The notes beneath the pieces were generated by a model. That model was not told the origin of the DNA, searched no databases, and was given only the letters and a program-made list of their open reading frames with translations. Of a stretch of DNA of 64,000 nucleotides, positions 53,427 to 61,547 are shown piece by piece. Location of the stretch: assembly GCA_963816925.1 (NCBI GenBank), contig CAWFMY010000033.1, positions 48,831 to 112,830 on the forward strand, given 5' to 3'. Both the position numbers and the translations under genes were made by a program. Numbering within the stretch: the first letter of the stretch is position 1; each line of letters starts with the position of its first letter. This DNA is from CAIWHR01 sp963816925 (lineage in GTDB: Bacteria > Pseudomonadota > Gammaproteobacteria > Burkholderiales > Casimicrobiaceae).

Positions 53427-53914
53427 CCCGAGCCACTTGCGCCATGACGGTCCGCGTCCAGACCGCCGATTTCGACGTCGGGCACGAGCTTGCGTTGCTG
53501 CGCGGTGGCGACCGGCGCGTGGGTGCCGTGGCGGCGTTCATCGGCACCGTCCGCGACGTCAACGACGACGCGACCGTGGCGACGCTGACGCTCGAGCACT
53601 ATCCCGGCATGACCGAGAAGGCGCTCACGGCCATCGTCGACGAGGCCAAATCGCGCTGGGACATCGTCGATGCACTGGTGATCCATCGCGTCGGCGCGCT
53701 CGCGCCCGCCGATCAGATCGTGCTGGTGGGCGTCACGAGCGCGCATCGCGGCGAGGCATTTGCCGCGTGCGAGTTCATCATGGACTATCTCAAGACGCGC
53801 GCTCCGTTCTGGAAAAAGGAAGCCACGCCGGACGGCGTGCGCTGGGTCGACGCGCGCGCGAGCGACGACGACGCGGCCGCGCGCTGGAACGTCGCGCCCG
53901 GAACCAAGGCGTGA
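53423..53914 (+). CDS. moaE: Molybdopterin synthase large subunit
   Basis: A 163-residue catalytic subunit. FIGTVRDVNDDATVATLTLEHYPGM, VHRVG-type VIHRVGALAPADQIVLVGV, and the active-site HRGEAFAACEFIMDYLKTRAPFWKKE are all in place. It transfers two sulfurs from MoaD to precursor Z. The start overlaps the moaD stop; a second Met (MTVRVQTADF) seven residues on is possible. It is followed 20 bases later by the sugar-acid kinase. Confidence 0.94.
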   Translation: MTRATCAMTVRVQTADFDVGHELALLRGGDRRVGAVAAFIGTVRDVNDDATVATLTLEHYPGMTEKALTAIVDEAKSRWDIVDALVIHRVGALAPADQIVLVGVTSAHRGEAFAACEFIMDYLKTRAPFWKKEATPDGVRWVDARASDDDAAARWNVAPGTKA

Positions 53915-53933
53915 ACGCCGAAGCGCGCCGCGC

Positions 53934-54865
53934 ATGAGTCGACGGGGCGAGCGCCCTCGTCGCCATCGACTGGGGGACCACGTCGGCGCGCGCGTACCGG
54001 CTCGATGCCGACGGGCGCGGTGCAGGAAGTGCGCGAGGCGCCGCTCGGCATCCAGCAGGTGCGCGACGGCTTCGCGCAGGCGCTGGCGACGCTTCTCGGC
54101 GACTGGCACGACGACCCCGTGCCTCGGCTCGCGTGCGGCATGATCGGCAGCCGGCAAGGCTGGATCGAGGCGCCTTACGTCGATTGTCCGGCGGCACTCG
54201 GCGCGCTCGTGCGCGGCATCGTGCGCTCGCCGGACGCCGCGCTCGCCATCGTTCCCGGTCTCGCGGGTCGCGACGACGAAGGCGTCCCCGACGTCATGCG
54301 CGGCGAGGAGACGCAGATCGTCGGCGCAGTCGCGCCCGACGCGCCGCTCACGCTTGCGGTGCTGCCGGGCACGCACAGCAAGTGGGCGCTCGTTCGTGGC
54401 GGCACGATCGAGGCCTTCGCCACGTTCATGACCGGCGAGGTGTACGCGGTGCTCCGCGACCACAGCATCCTCGGCCGCATGGCCGACGCGACGCCCCGGA
54501 CGTTTTCCTCCGCCGCATTCGCGCGCGGCGTGCGCGCGTCGCTCGCGCAGGGCGGTCCCATGGGCGCGCTGCTGCACCGCTTGTTCGGCGCGCGCACGCT
54601 GGCGCTGCGCGCCGATCTCGCGCCGGAGGACACGCGCGACTACCTCTCGGGCCTGCTGATCGGAAGCGAGGTGGCGGCGGGCCGCGATTGGGCGCGCGCG
54701 CACGGTTCGCCGACGGCCACGGCGCTGCTCGTCGGCAGTCGTGCGCTTTGCGATCTTTACGAAGCGGCCATGCGCGAGGCCGGCATCGCGACGCTGCCGG
54801 GTCCCGAGCACGCGGCGGCGCATGGACTCTGGCGGATTGCACAGGCCGCGGGACTCGTCCGTTGA
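53934..54865 (+). CDS. dgoK: 2-dehydro-3-deoxygalactonokinase (two frameshifts)
   Basis: A protein of about 309 residues of the DgoK family. The ATP-binding start ALVAIDWGTTSARAYRLDADG sits in a different frame from both the ATG at 53934 and the body. Removing one G from the run near 53944 and one G near 54012 gives MSRRASALVAIDWG and DADGAVQEVREAPLG. The body has ACGMIGSRQGWIEAPYVDCPA, LPGTHSKWALV, FMTGEVYAVLRDHSILG and LLIGSEVAAG. It phosphorylates 2-keto-3-deoxygalactonate. A related PfkB-type kinase and an SDR follow. Confidence 0.82.
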
Positions 54866-54890
54866 GCGCGCTCGAATTCCGCGCTACACT
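54862..54890 (+). promoter_or_regulatory. Predicted sigma-70-type promoter of the DUF3011 gene
   Basis: TTGAGC and TACACT are separated by 17 bases; the expected start lies about 27 bases before the ATG at 54924. Each hexamer matches the consensus at four of six positions. Confidence 0.4.
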
Positions 54891-54923
54891 GGCGCCGCTC
54901 GAGGCTCGCCCCGGGGAGGGTGC

Positions 54924-55595
54924 ATGTTCCGTCGTTCGGTTTTCCTGTCGGCCGCGCTTGCGGCCACGCTGACGCTTCCGGTCGCTTCGCCGGCCGAGGC
55001 GTGGAGCGGCACGATCGTTTGCGAGAGCCACGGCTATCGCCGCAATTTCTGCCGCGTCGATACGCAGGGACGCGTGCGGCTGGTGCGCGAGATCTCGACC
55101 GGGCGCCTGTGCCGGCAAGGCTCCGGCTGGGGGTTCGACAATCGCGGCATCTGGGTCGATCGCGGCTGCCGCGGCGTCTTCGAGTTCGGACGCGGCCGTT
55201 CGGGGCCATCGAACAACAACAACAATGCGGGCGCCGCGGTCGCGGCGGGCATGTTTGGCGCGATGCTCGGGGCGGCAATCTCCGGTCAAGGCGCGCCATC
55301 CACGCCGCCACCCGCGCCGCCTCCGCCGGTCGCGCATGTTCCGGTGCCCGTATGGGCCATCGGGTCGTTCCAGGCGTGGGACCCCGAGGCCCATCAGATC
55401 CTGCAGCTCATCATTCAGAACAACGGCCGCGTGACGCTGCGGGACGAACGCGGCGCCGTTGCCAACACCGGCCTGCTGCGCGATGGCATGGTCTTCTGGG
55501 ACAACGGTCGCCGCTCGTGGCTGGCGCGCGAAGACCCCGGCGTGATGCTGGGCGACATCGAAACGGGCCAGCATTTCAACTTCCGCCGCAGCTGA
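54924..55595 (+). CDS. Exported DUF3011 domain protein
   Basis: A 223-residue protein with signal peptide (FLSAALAATLTLPVASPAEA). The DUF3011 part IVCESHGYRRNFCRVDT to RGCRGVFEFG holds four cysteines that probably form disulfides. A run of five Asn, a glycine-zipper-like AAVAAGMFGAMLGAAISG and a Pro-rich linker lead to a C-terminal beta domain (LIIQNNGRVTLRDERGAVANTG). The start follows GGGGAGGG. Function unknown; it separates dgoK from the PfkB-type kinase. Confidence 0.78.
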   Translation: MFRRSVFLSAALAATLTLPVASPAEAWSGTIVCESHGYRRNFCRVDTQGRVRLVREISTGRLCRQGSGWGFDNRGIWVDRGCRGVFEFGRGRSGPSNNNNNAGAAVAAGMFGAMLGAAISGQGAPSTPPPAPPPPVAHVPVPVWAIGSFQAWDPEAHQILQLIIQNNGRVTLRDERGAVANTGLLRDGMVFWDNGRRSWLAREDPGVMLGDIETGQHFNFRRS

Positions 55596-55610
55596 CGTGC
55601 GCATCGACTG

Positions 55611-56571
55611 GTGATCGCGTTGACCGCACGGAATCCTGGCCTGCCTTCGATCGTCGCGCTCGGCGAGCCGATGATCGAGTTCAACCAGGCGCGCGCCGAC
55701 GCGCCGGACCAGTATCTGCGCGGTTTCGGCGGCGATACGTCGAACATGGCGATCGCCGCCGCGCGGCTCGTCGGTGGAGCGGGGCGGGTCGGTTACGTCA
55801 CGCGCGTCGGCGACGACGCCTTCGGTCGCATGCTGGTCGACTTGTGGCGCGCCGAAGGCGTGGACACCGGCGGCGTCGTCGCCGACGGGCAGGCCCCGAC
55901 CGGCGTCTATTTCGTCACCCACGGCGCGCACGGTCACGAATTCTCCTATTTGCGCGCCGGGTCCGCCGCCTCGCGAATGAACGTCGACACGCTTCCGGCC
56001 GACGTGCTCCGTGGCGCGACGATCCTGCACGTGTCCGGCATCAGCCAGGCGATCAGCGCCACCGCGTGCGACGCGGTGTTCGCCGCCATTGCAATTGCCG
56101 AGGCGAGTGGCGCGCGCATTTCCTACGATCCGAACCTGCGGCCGAAGCTCTGGCCGCTCGCGCGGGCGCGCGCGACGATCATGGCGACGATTGCGCAGTG
56201 CGACTGGTTCCTCCCGAGCCTCGACGAGGCGAAGACGCTGTCCGGCCAGGACGACGCGGGCGCGATCATCGACTGGTGTCACGCGCTCGGCGCTCCCGTG
56301 GTCGCGCTGAAGCGCGGGCGCGACGGCGTGGTCGTGTCCGACGGTCACCGCACGCGAGACCATCCGCGGGCACGCCGTCGATTGCGTCGATGCGACGGGC
56401 GCGGGCGACTGCTTCGATGGCGCGTTCGCCGCGCGTTCGCTGGCCGGCGATTCGCCGTTCGATGCCGCGCGCTATGCCAACGCCGCCGCCGCGCTGGCCA
56501 CGACAGGTTTCGGGGCGGTCGCGCCGTTGCCGCGCGATGCCGCCGTGCGCGCGCTGCTCGCCGCGGGATGA
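55611..56571 (+). CDS. kdgK: 2-keto-3-deoxygluconate kinase, PfkB family (frameshifted)
   Basis: A ribokinase-family protein of about 319 residues. The GTG start at 55611 gives MIALTARNPGLPSIVALGEPMIEFNQ. Sugar-site and fold features are LRGFGGDTSNMAIAAARL and VTRVGDDAFGRMLVDLW. The catalytic motif DATGAGDCFDGAFAARSL lies after a frame change near 56352; removing one base restores it. The C-terminus then ends at 56571, before the SDR. It phosphorylates 2-keto-3-deoxygluconate to KDPG, in the same pathway family as dgoK. Confidence 0.85.
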
Positions 56572-56575
56572 TGTC

Positions 56576-57322
56576 GTGAGCAGCGGTTCGTTTCGCGACG
56601 ATCTTTGCAGCGGCCGCGTTGCGCTCGTGTCCGGTGGTACGAGCGGCATCGGCGCCGCGATCGGCGATGCGCTCGCCGACTGCGGCGCGGTGGTGACCGT
56701 AACCGGCGCGACGGCAGCCGAAGCCGACGCCGCTCGTCGCCGGCCCGATTTTCGCGGGCGCGACGCTCTGGCGCTCGATGTCCGCGATCCCGTGGCGATC
56801 GCCGCGCTGGTCGCCAACCTCCCTCGCCTCGACATCCTCGTCAACGCCGCCGGCGTGATCCGGCGCGACGCCGAGCACGACCCCGCGGTGTTCGCCGATG
56901 TCATCGACATCAACCTGACAGGCGCCATGCGGCTTTGCACCATTGCGCGGCCGCTGCTCGCAAAATCAAGAGGATGCATCGTCAACATTGCGTCGATACT
57001 CGCTTTCTTCGGCGGCGGCCGCGTGCCGGGCTACAGCGCGAGCAAGGGCGGCCTCGCGCAGCTGACGAAATCGCTGGCAATTGCGTACGCGCAGGATAGA
57101 ATTCGCGTCAACGCCGTCGCGCCAGGGTGGATCGCCACGGCGCTGACGCAAGCGTTGCAGGACGATCGCGAGCGCAGCGCGGCGATTCTCGCGCGCACGC
57201 CGCTCGGACGGTGGGGGGAGCCTGGCGATGTCGCGGGAACGGTCGTGTTCCTGTGCTCGCCGGCCGCGGAGTTCGTCACCGGTGCAATGATTCCGGTCGA
57301 CGGGGGTTATCTGGCCGCGTGA
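56576..57322 (+). CDS. Short-chain dehydrogenase/reductase
   Basis: A 248-residue classical SDR. The NAD(P) loop is VSGGTSGIGAAIGDAL, with LDILVNAAGVIRR, and the catalytic Ser/Tyr/Lys appear in IVNIASILAF, YSASKGG and the neighbouring Lys. The end FVTGAMIPVDGGYLAA is standard. The GTG start is 4 bases after the kdgK stop. Given its neighbours it may oxidise a hydroxyl of a deoxy-sugar acid, like KduD, but the substrate is not proven. Confidence 0.88.
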   Translation: MSSGSFRDDLCSGRVALVSGGTSGIGAAIGDALADCGAVVTVTGATAAEADAARRRPDFRGRDALALDVRDPVAIAALVANLPRLDILVNAAGVIRRDAEHDPAVFADVIDINLTGAMRLCTIARPLLAKSRGCIVNIASILAFFGGGRVPGYSASKGGLAQLTKSLAIAYAQDRIRVNAVAPGWIATALTQALQDDRERSAAILARTPLGRWGEPGDVAGTVVFLCSPAAEFVTGAMIPVDGGYLAA

Positions 57323-57334
57323 TGGGGGGAGAGG

Positions 57335-57664
57335 ATGTCCGGCACACCGCTCGCAAAATCGGCGCGTCACGCGCCTGCCGCCAAGACCATCCGGCAGGCG
57401 CCGTCCGCCAAGGAGTCGACCTCCCCCATCGCGAAAGTGGTGCGGCATCTCGAGGCCGGCGAATGGGAGGCGGCACACCAATTGGCGCAACGGGAGTCGA
57501 CCGCGCTCGGGTATTGGGCCCACGGCCTCGTCCATCTGATCGAGGGCGATCTCGAGAACGCCAAATACTGGTATCGCCGCGCGCACCGTCCGCTGCCGCA
57601 CGGCAACACGGTCGCCGCGGAAATCGCCGCGCTGAAGGCGGTGGTTCGGCACGGGACGCGGTGA
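57335..57664 (+). CDS. Hypothetical TPR-like protein
   Basis: A 109-residue soluble protein. A basic N-terminus of about 30 residues precedes two helical hairpins (VRHLEAGEWEAAHQLAQRES and HGLVHLIEGDLENAKYWYRRA) that look like tetratricopeptide units. The second reads like the end of a TPR. It begins 12 bases after the SDR. Function unknown. Confidence 0.7.
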   Translation: MSGTPLAKSARHAPAAKTIRQAPSAKESTSPIAKVVRHLEAGEWEAAHQLAQRESTALGYWAHGLVHLIEGDLENAKYWYRRAHRPLPHGNTVAAEIAALKAVVRHGTR

Positions 57665-57674
57665 GCGCCGCAGG

Positions 57675-57890
57675 GCCGCCACGAATGCGTGCGCAAGCAG
57701 GGCGAAGCCAAGGCCCGAAGGGCGCGACTGCGAGCGCGGGCGGCGGCCGACACTCAAGCGTAACGGAATGCATGCAACATTCCGGAGGCCGCGCGAACAA
57801 CTCCCCCTCGGGGGCAGCGCAGCGGCCGAATTGTCCGATGAGGCCGCAAGCGTGGGGGCACTCACAAGCGCGGCGCAGCGGGATACAGCC
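57675..57890. repeat. Possible dispersed extragenic element
   Basis: This gap is unusually rich in GGC/GCG runs and is open in several frames without protein-like content. It runs straight into the N-terminus of the cupin gene. A similar-looking stretch follows the quinone reductase at 59757-59850. No transposase or terminal repeats are visible. Confidence 0.25.
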
Positions 57891-58345
57891 GGAAATCGCG
57901 GTCGGCGCAATCCCCGGCGACGAGCGCGTGTGGGTGCCGCAAGCGCCGGACGTCTGGTTCCGGCCGCTGCTCCTCAATACCGTCACCGGCGGCTGGTGCA
58001 ACCTCCTGCGCGTGCGCAAGAGCGGCGTGCTGTCGCGGCATCGCCATCCGATGGTCGTGGTCGGCTATGTGATCAAGGGCCGCTGGCGCTACCTCGAGCA
58101 CGACTGGATCGCGGAGGAAGGCAGCTTCGTCTACGAGCCGCCCGGCGAAATTCACACGCTCGACGGTGCCCGCCGATTGCGCGGAGATGATCACCTTTTT
58201 CAACATCAGCGGCGCGATGATCTACCTCGACGAGCAGGGCCGGCAGACGGGCTACGAGGACGTGTGGACGAAGATCGACATGTGCCGCGCGCACTACGAC
58301 GCGTGCGGGCTGACCGCCGATTACGTCGAGCAGTTCATCCGGTGA
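57838..58345 (+). CDS. 2,4'-dihydroxyacetophenone dioxygenase-like cupin (frameshifted)
   Basis: A cupin of about 168 residues. The conserved start QPEIAVGAIPGDERVWVPQAPDVWFRPL is followed by VLSRHRHPMVVVGYVIKGRW and FVYEPPGEIHTL, giving the His/Glu metal ligands. The frame changes near 58172; removing one C gives DGAADCAEMITFFNISGAMIYLD and the end TADYVEQFIR at 58345. The first 18 residues from the ATG at 57838 are unlike the family and may be repeat sequence. It would cleave hydroxyacetophenones or a similar compound with O2. Confidence 0.78.
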
Positions 58346-58353
58346 ACCCCGCG

Positions 58354-58359
58354 TAGAAT
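58354..58359 (+). promoter_or_regulatory. -10 element placed for leaderless transcription of crcB
   Basis: TAGAAT ends 6 bases before the ATG at 58366. The short gap after the cupin gene leaves no room for a riboswitch. No -35 is clear. Confidence 0.4.
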
Positions 58360-58365
58360 GCGCGG

Positions 58366-58746
58366 ATGTTCGCAGAGTTCGCCGCCGTCGGAATCGGCGC
58401 CGCATTCGGGGCCTGGCTGCGCTGGGGATTCTCGACGTGGCTCAATCCGCGGCTTCCGCATTTCCCGTTGGGCACGCTGGCGTCGAATCTGGTCGGCGGC
58501 TATCTCGTCGGCTTCGCCGTCGCGTATTTTCTCGCGCGCCACGACCTGCCGCCGCATTGGCGCCTCTTCGTCATCACCGGTTTTCTCGGTGGGCTGACGA
58601 CGTTTTCGACGTTCTCCGCCGAGGTGACCGAATTGCTCTCGCGCGGCGAATACGCGACCGGCTTGCTGCTTGCCGCAACCCACCTCGTCGGCTCGCTGGC
58701 GCTCACGGCAGCCGGCTTCGCCACCTTCCGCGCGCTCGCGTCCTGA
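58366..58746 (+). CDS. crcB: Fluoride channel CrcB/Fluc
   Basis: A 126-residue four-helix membrane protein. GIGAAFGAWLRWGFS, GTLASNLVGGYLVGF (with the Asn that lines the pore) and GFLGGLTTFSTFSAEV (with the Phe pair and the central-sodium segment) are diagnostic. It works as a dual-topology dimer that lets fluoride out of the cell. It lies 20 bases after the cupin gene and 35 before the quinone reductase. Confidence 0.94.
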   Translation: MFAEFAAVGIGAAFGAWLRWGFSTWLNPRLPHFPLGTLASNLVGGYLVGFAVAYFLARHDLPPHWRLFVITGFLGGLTTFSTFSAEVTELLSRGEYATGLLLAATHLVGSLALTAAGFATFRALAS

Positions 58747-58781
58747 CCGCGCTCCCCTTTCTCCATCGCAAAGGATCGACC

Positions 58782-59756
58782 ATGCCGCACGCCATTCGCA
58801 TCGAATCCAACGGAGGACCCGATGTCCTGCAGTGGAAGGAACTCACCGTGGGCGAGCCCGGCCCCGGCGAAGCCCGGGTGCGCCACACTGCCGTCGGCGT
58901 CAATTACATCGACACTTACCATCGCAGCGGCCTCTACAAGCTGACGCTGCCGACCGGCATCGGCAGCGAGGGGGCCGGCGTGGTCGAGGCGGTAGGCAGC
59001 GGCGTGGACTGGGTCACGCCGGGCGATCGCGTCGCCTATTGCGGCGGCCCGCTCGGTGCGTATTCCGAGGTGCGCGTGATGCCGGCGGACCGCCTGGTCA
59101 AGCTGCCCGACGGCATCTCGGACCGCGTCGCCGCGACGTTGATGTTGAAAGGCTTCACGGTCCAGTACCTGTTCCGGCAAACGTATCGCCTGAAGGCGGG
59201 CGAGACGTTCCTGTTCCACGCCGCGGCGGGCGGCGTCGGCCTCATCGCGTGCCAGTGGGCGCGCGCGCTCGGCGTCACCATGATCGGCACCGTCGGCTCC
59301 GACGACAAGGCGGCACTGGCCAAGGCGAATGGCTGCGCGCAGACGATCGTCTACACGCGCGAGAATTTCGTCGAACGCACCAAGGCGCTCACCGGCGGCA
59401 AGGGCGTGCCGGTCGTCTATGACGGCGTGGGCAAGGATACCTTTCCGGCGTCGCTCGACTGCCTGTCGCCGCGCGGCCTGTTCGTGAGTTACGGCAATGC
59501 GTCGGGGCCGGTGCCGCCGCTCGACATCCTGCTGCTGTCGGCGAAAGGATCGCTTTACGTGACGCGTCCCACGCTCTTCACCTATGCGGCGAAACGCGAC
59601 GACATCGCGGCGATGGCCAAGGAGCTGTTCGACCTCGTGCTGGCCGGCAAGATCGTCAGCGAGCCGCGGCAGACGTTTCCGTTGAAGGATGCCGCCGCCG
59701 CGCATCGCGCGCTCGAGTCGCGCGCGACGACCGGCGCGACCGTGCTTATTCCCTAG
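58782..59756 (+). CDS. NADPH:quinone oxidoreductase (zeta-crystallin type)
   Basis: A 324-residue zinc-free MDR protein. VGVNYIDTYHRSGLY near the start, GSEGAGVVEAVGSGV and the NADPH loop FHAAAGGVGLIACQWARALG are typical of Qor. TVGSDDKAALAKANGC follows the loop. It reduces quinones by one or two electrons with NADPH. The start at 58782 follows AAGGATCG. The gap after it (59757-59850) is repeat-like. Confidence 0.92.
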   Translation: MPHAIRIESNGGPDVLQWKELTVGEPGPGEARVRHTAVGVNYIDTYHRSGLYKLTLPTGIGSEGAGVVEAVGSGVDWVTPGDRVAYCGGPLGAYSEVRVMPADRLVKLPDGISDRVAATLMLKGFTVQYLFRQTYRLKAGETFLFHAAAGGVGLIACQWARALGVTMIGTVGSDDKAALAKANGCAQTIVYTRENFVERTKALTGGKGVPVVYDGVGKDTFPASLDCLSPRGLFVSYGNASGPVPPLDILLLSAKGSLYVTRPTLFTYAAKRDDIAAMAKELFDLVLAGKIVSEPRQTFPLKDAAAAHRALESRATTGATVLIP

Positions 59757-59850
59757 CGGCGCGAGCGGCGAGCGGGGGCCCCGACCGAAGGTAAGGGGGA
59801 GCGAGCGATCGCGAGTCGACGCATGAGGCCGACCCGAGTGGCGCAACGAA

Positions 59851-61365
59851 TCAGCAAGGCGGTGCGGAGGCGGAGGCCGACGCCGCCGCATTCAACAGAG
59901 CGCGGGCGGCAGGCGCAAGTTCCGAAGCGGTGAGGCCGATGGGGCCGCACCCTTCGGCGACGCAGGCATCCGCCGCCGCGCCGTGCAGGCAGACGGCGAG
60001 GCGCAGCGCAGTCTTCGCGTCGATCCCCTGGGCGAGGAACGCGCCGGCGAGTCCCGCCAGCACGTCGCCGGTGCCCGCGGAGGCCAGGCCAGGATTCCCG
60101 CTCGTATTGATGTCCCATGTGCCGTCGGGATGGGCGAGCACGCTCCCCGCGCCCTTGAGGACGACGGATGCGCGGAGCATTGTTGCGAGGCCCTGGGCGG
60201 ACGCGATTCGGTCGGCCTGAATCGCGGAAACCTTTTGGCGGAGCATCCGCGCGGCCTCCGCGGGATGGGGGGTGGCGATGGTGGGCGCCGATCGCGCCGC
60301 GACGATTGCAGCGATGCCCGGCTGCAGGGCGATCGCGTTGAGGGCGTCGGCGTCCAGCACGAGTGGAACCGGCGCATGAATCGCGCGCATAAGGATCCCT
60401 GCCGCGGCGGCATCGGTGCCAAGGCCCGGACCGCAAACCAGCGCATCCACGCCTGCACCGACGACCTCGTCCGCCGCCCGCAGCATCAGCTCCGGCTGCG
60501 CCCAATCGACCTGGGGGTGATCGGCAGCGACAAAGCCGATCCAGATCTTGCCTGCGCCCGCGTGCAGCGCTGCACGACCCGCAAGGAGCGGCGCGCCGGA
60601 CATTCCGGAGGCACCGCCGACGACGCCGAGCGTGCCGAACGTTCCCTTGTGGACATTGCGAGTGCCGCGACGAAGCACGTCCGGCAGACTTGTGGCGAGC
60701 GTTGGCCAGTCAAGGCGATGTCCGGTCGCGCTTGCCGCGTTGGCGTCGATGCCGAGTCCATGCAGCGAGACGTCGCCGCAGAGATCGACGCCGTCGCCGG
60801 TCAGCAGGCCCGGCTTGAGCGCAAGGAACGTCGCCGTCGCCGTCGCGCGGATCGCCATCCCATGCGCGACTCCCGTATCCGCATCGATGCCGCTCGGCAC
60901 GTCGAGCGCGAGGATCGGCACGCCGGAGGTGTTCGCCTGCACGACGATGCTGGCGTAGTCCGGAGCAAGCGCCCGCGCAAGGCCGATCCCGAACAAGCCA
61001 TCGACGATCAACGCACCCCGCCAGTTGGCGGGGATTTCGGCAACCGTTGCTCCACCTGCGTCGAGATACGCGCCGCGCGCGGCGGCCGCGTCCCCGGGCG
61101 CCTTGGCGGGATCGCCGCGATAGACAACGGTCGGCACGAAGAACCACTGCCGCAGCCAGCGCGCGACGACAAACGCATCGCCCCCGTTGTTTCCCGGCCC
61201 CGCGAGCAGGAGGATCGCGCCGCCGCGCTCGCCTGCCATAGTCCGTGCGACCTCGGCCGCGGCGAGCCCGGCCCGCTCCATCAAGGGCTGGTCCCGTGCG
61301 GTGGCCTCGAGGGCCCGCAATTCGGTGGTTCGATAGACCGGCGCGAGCGCGCGCATCAAAGCCAT
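59851..61365 (-). CDS. nnr: Bifunctional NAD(P)H-hydrate epimerase/dehydratase
   Basis: A 504-residue fusion. The N-terminal epimerase domain (LLLAGPGNNGGDAFVVARWL, VDGLFGIGLAR and LDVPSGIDADTG) is followed from about residue 220 by the ADP-dependent dehydratase (VVGGASGMSGAPLLAGRAALHAGAG, CGPGLGTD, and the ribokinase-like SAGTGDVLAGLAGAFLAQG). It repairs hydrated NADH and NADPH. The start at 61365 is directly preceded by a leaderless-type -10 box. It diverges from the glutamate ABC operon. Confidence 0.94.
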   Translation of the reverse strand: MALMRALAPVYRTTELRALEATARDQPLMERAGLAAAEVARTMAGERGGAILLLAGPGNNGGDAFVVARWLRQWFFVPTVVYRGDPAKAPGDAAAARGAYLDAGGATVAEIPANWRGALIVDGLFGIGLARALAPDYASIVVQANTSGVPILALDVPSGIDADTGVAHGMAIRATATATFLALKPGLLTGDGVDLCGDVSLHGLGIDANAASATGHRLDWPTLATSLPDVLRRGTRNVHKGTFGTLGVVGGASGMSGAPLLAGRAALHAGAGKIWIGFVAADHPQVDWAQPELMLRAADEVVGAGVDALVCGPGLGTDAAAAGILMRAIHAPVPLVLDADALNAIALQPGIAAIVAARSAPTIATPHPAEAARMLRQKVSAIQADRIASAQGLATMLRASVVLKGAGSVLAHPDGTWDINTSGNPGLASAGTGDVLAGLAGAFLAQGIDAKTALRLAVCLHGAAADACVAEGCGPIGLTASELAPAARALLNAAASASASAPPC

Positions 61366-61371
61366 GGCGGA

Positions 61372-61377
61372 ATTATA
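61372..61377 (-). promoter_or_regulatory. -10 element placed for leaderless transcription of nnr
   Basis: On the minus strand a perfect TATAAT is followed by 6 bases and the ATG at 61365, so the start codon should be the first transcribed codon. Confidence 0.45.
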
Positions 61378-61397
61378 GGCTGCGCCGGTCGGGCAAA

Positions 61398-61427
61398 TGG
61401 ACAAACCCGCGGGGTCGCGGCTACACT
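61398..61427 (+). promoter_or_regulatory. Predicted promoter of the glutamate/aspartate ABC operon
   Basis: TGGACA-N18-TACACT precedes the ABC operon. The leader of about 115 bases includes a perfect 7-base hairpin (CCCGGCG and CGCCGGG around ACAA, 61450-61467). Confidence 0.4.
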
Positions 61428-61547
61428 AGCCGGCCGATCTCCGCTTCGACCCGGCGACAACGCCGGGCGCCTGGCGGCCGATATGCCTCATCACGCATCC
61501 GCACGACCTCAACGGCCCCGCGCGGGCCGATTCACAGGAGAAATCGA

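Noticed and set aside
58346..58365. A fluoride riboswitch before crcB
   Set aside because: Only 20 bases separate the cupin stop from the crcB ATG, and the pseudoknot sequence is not present.
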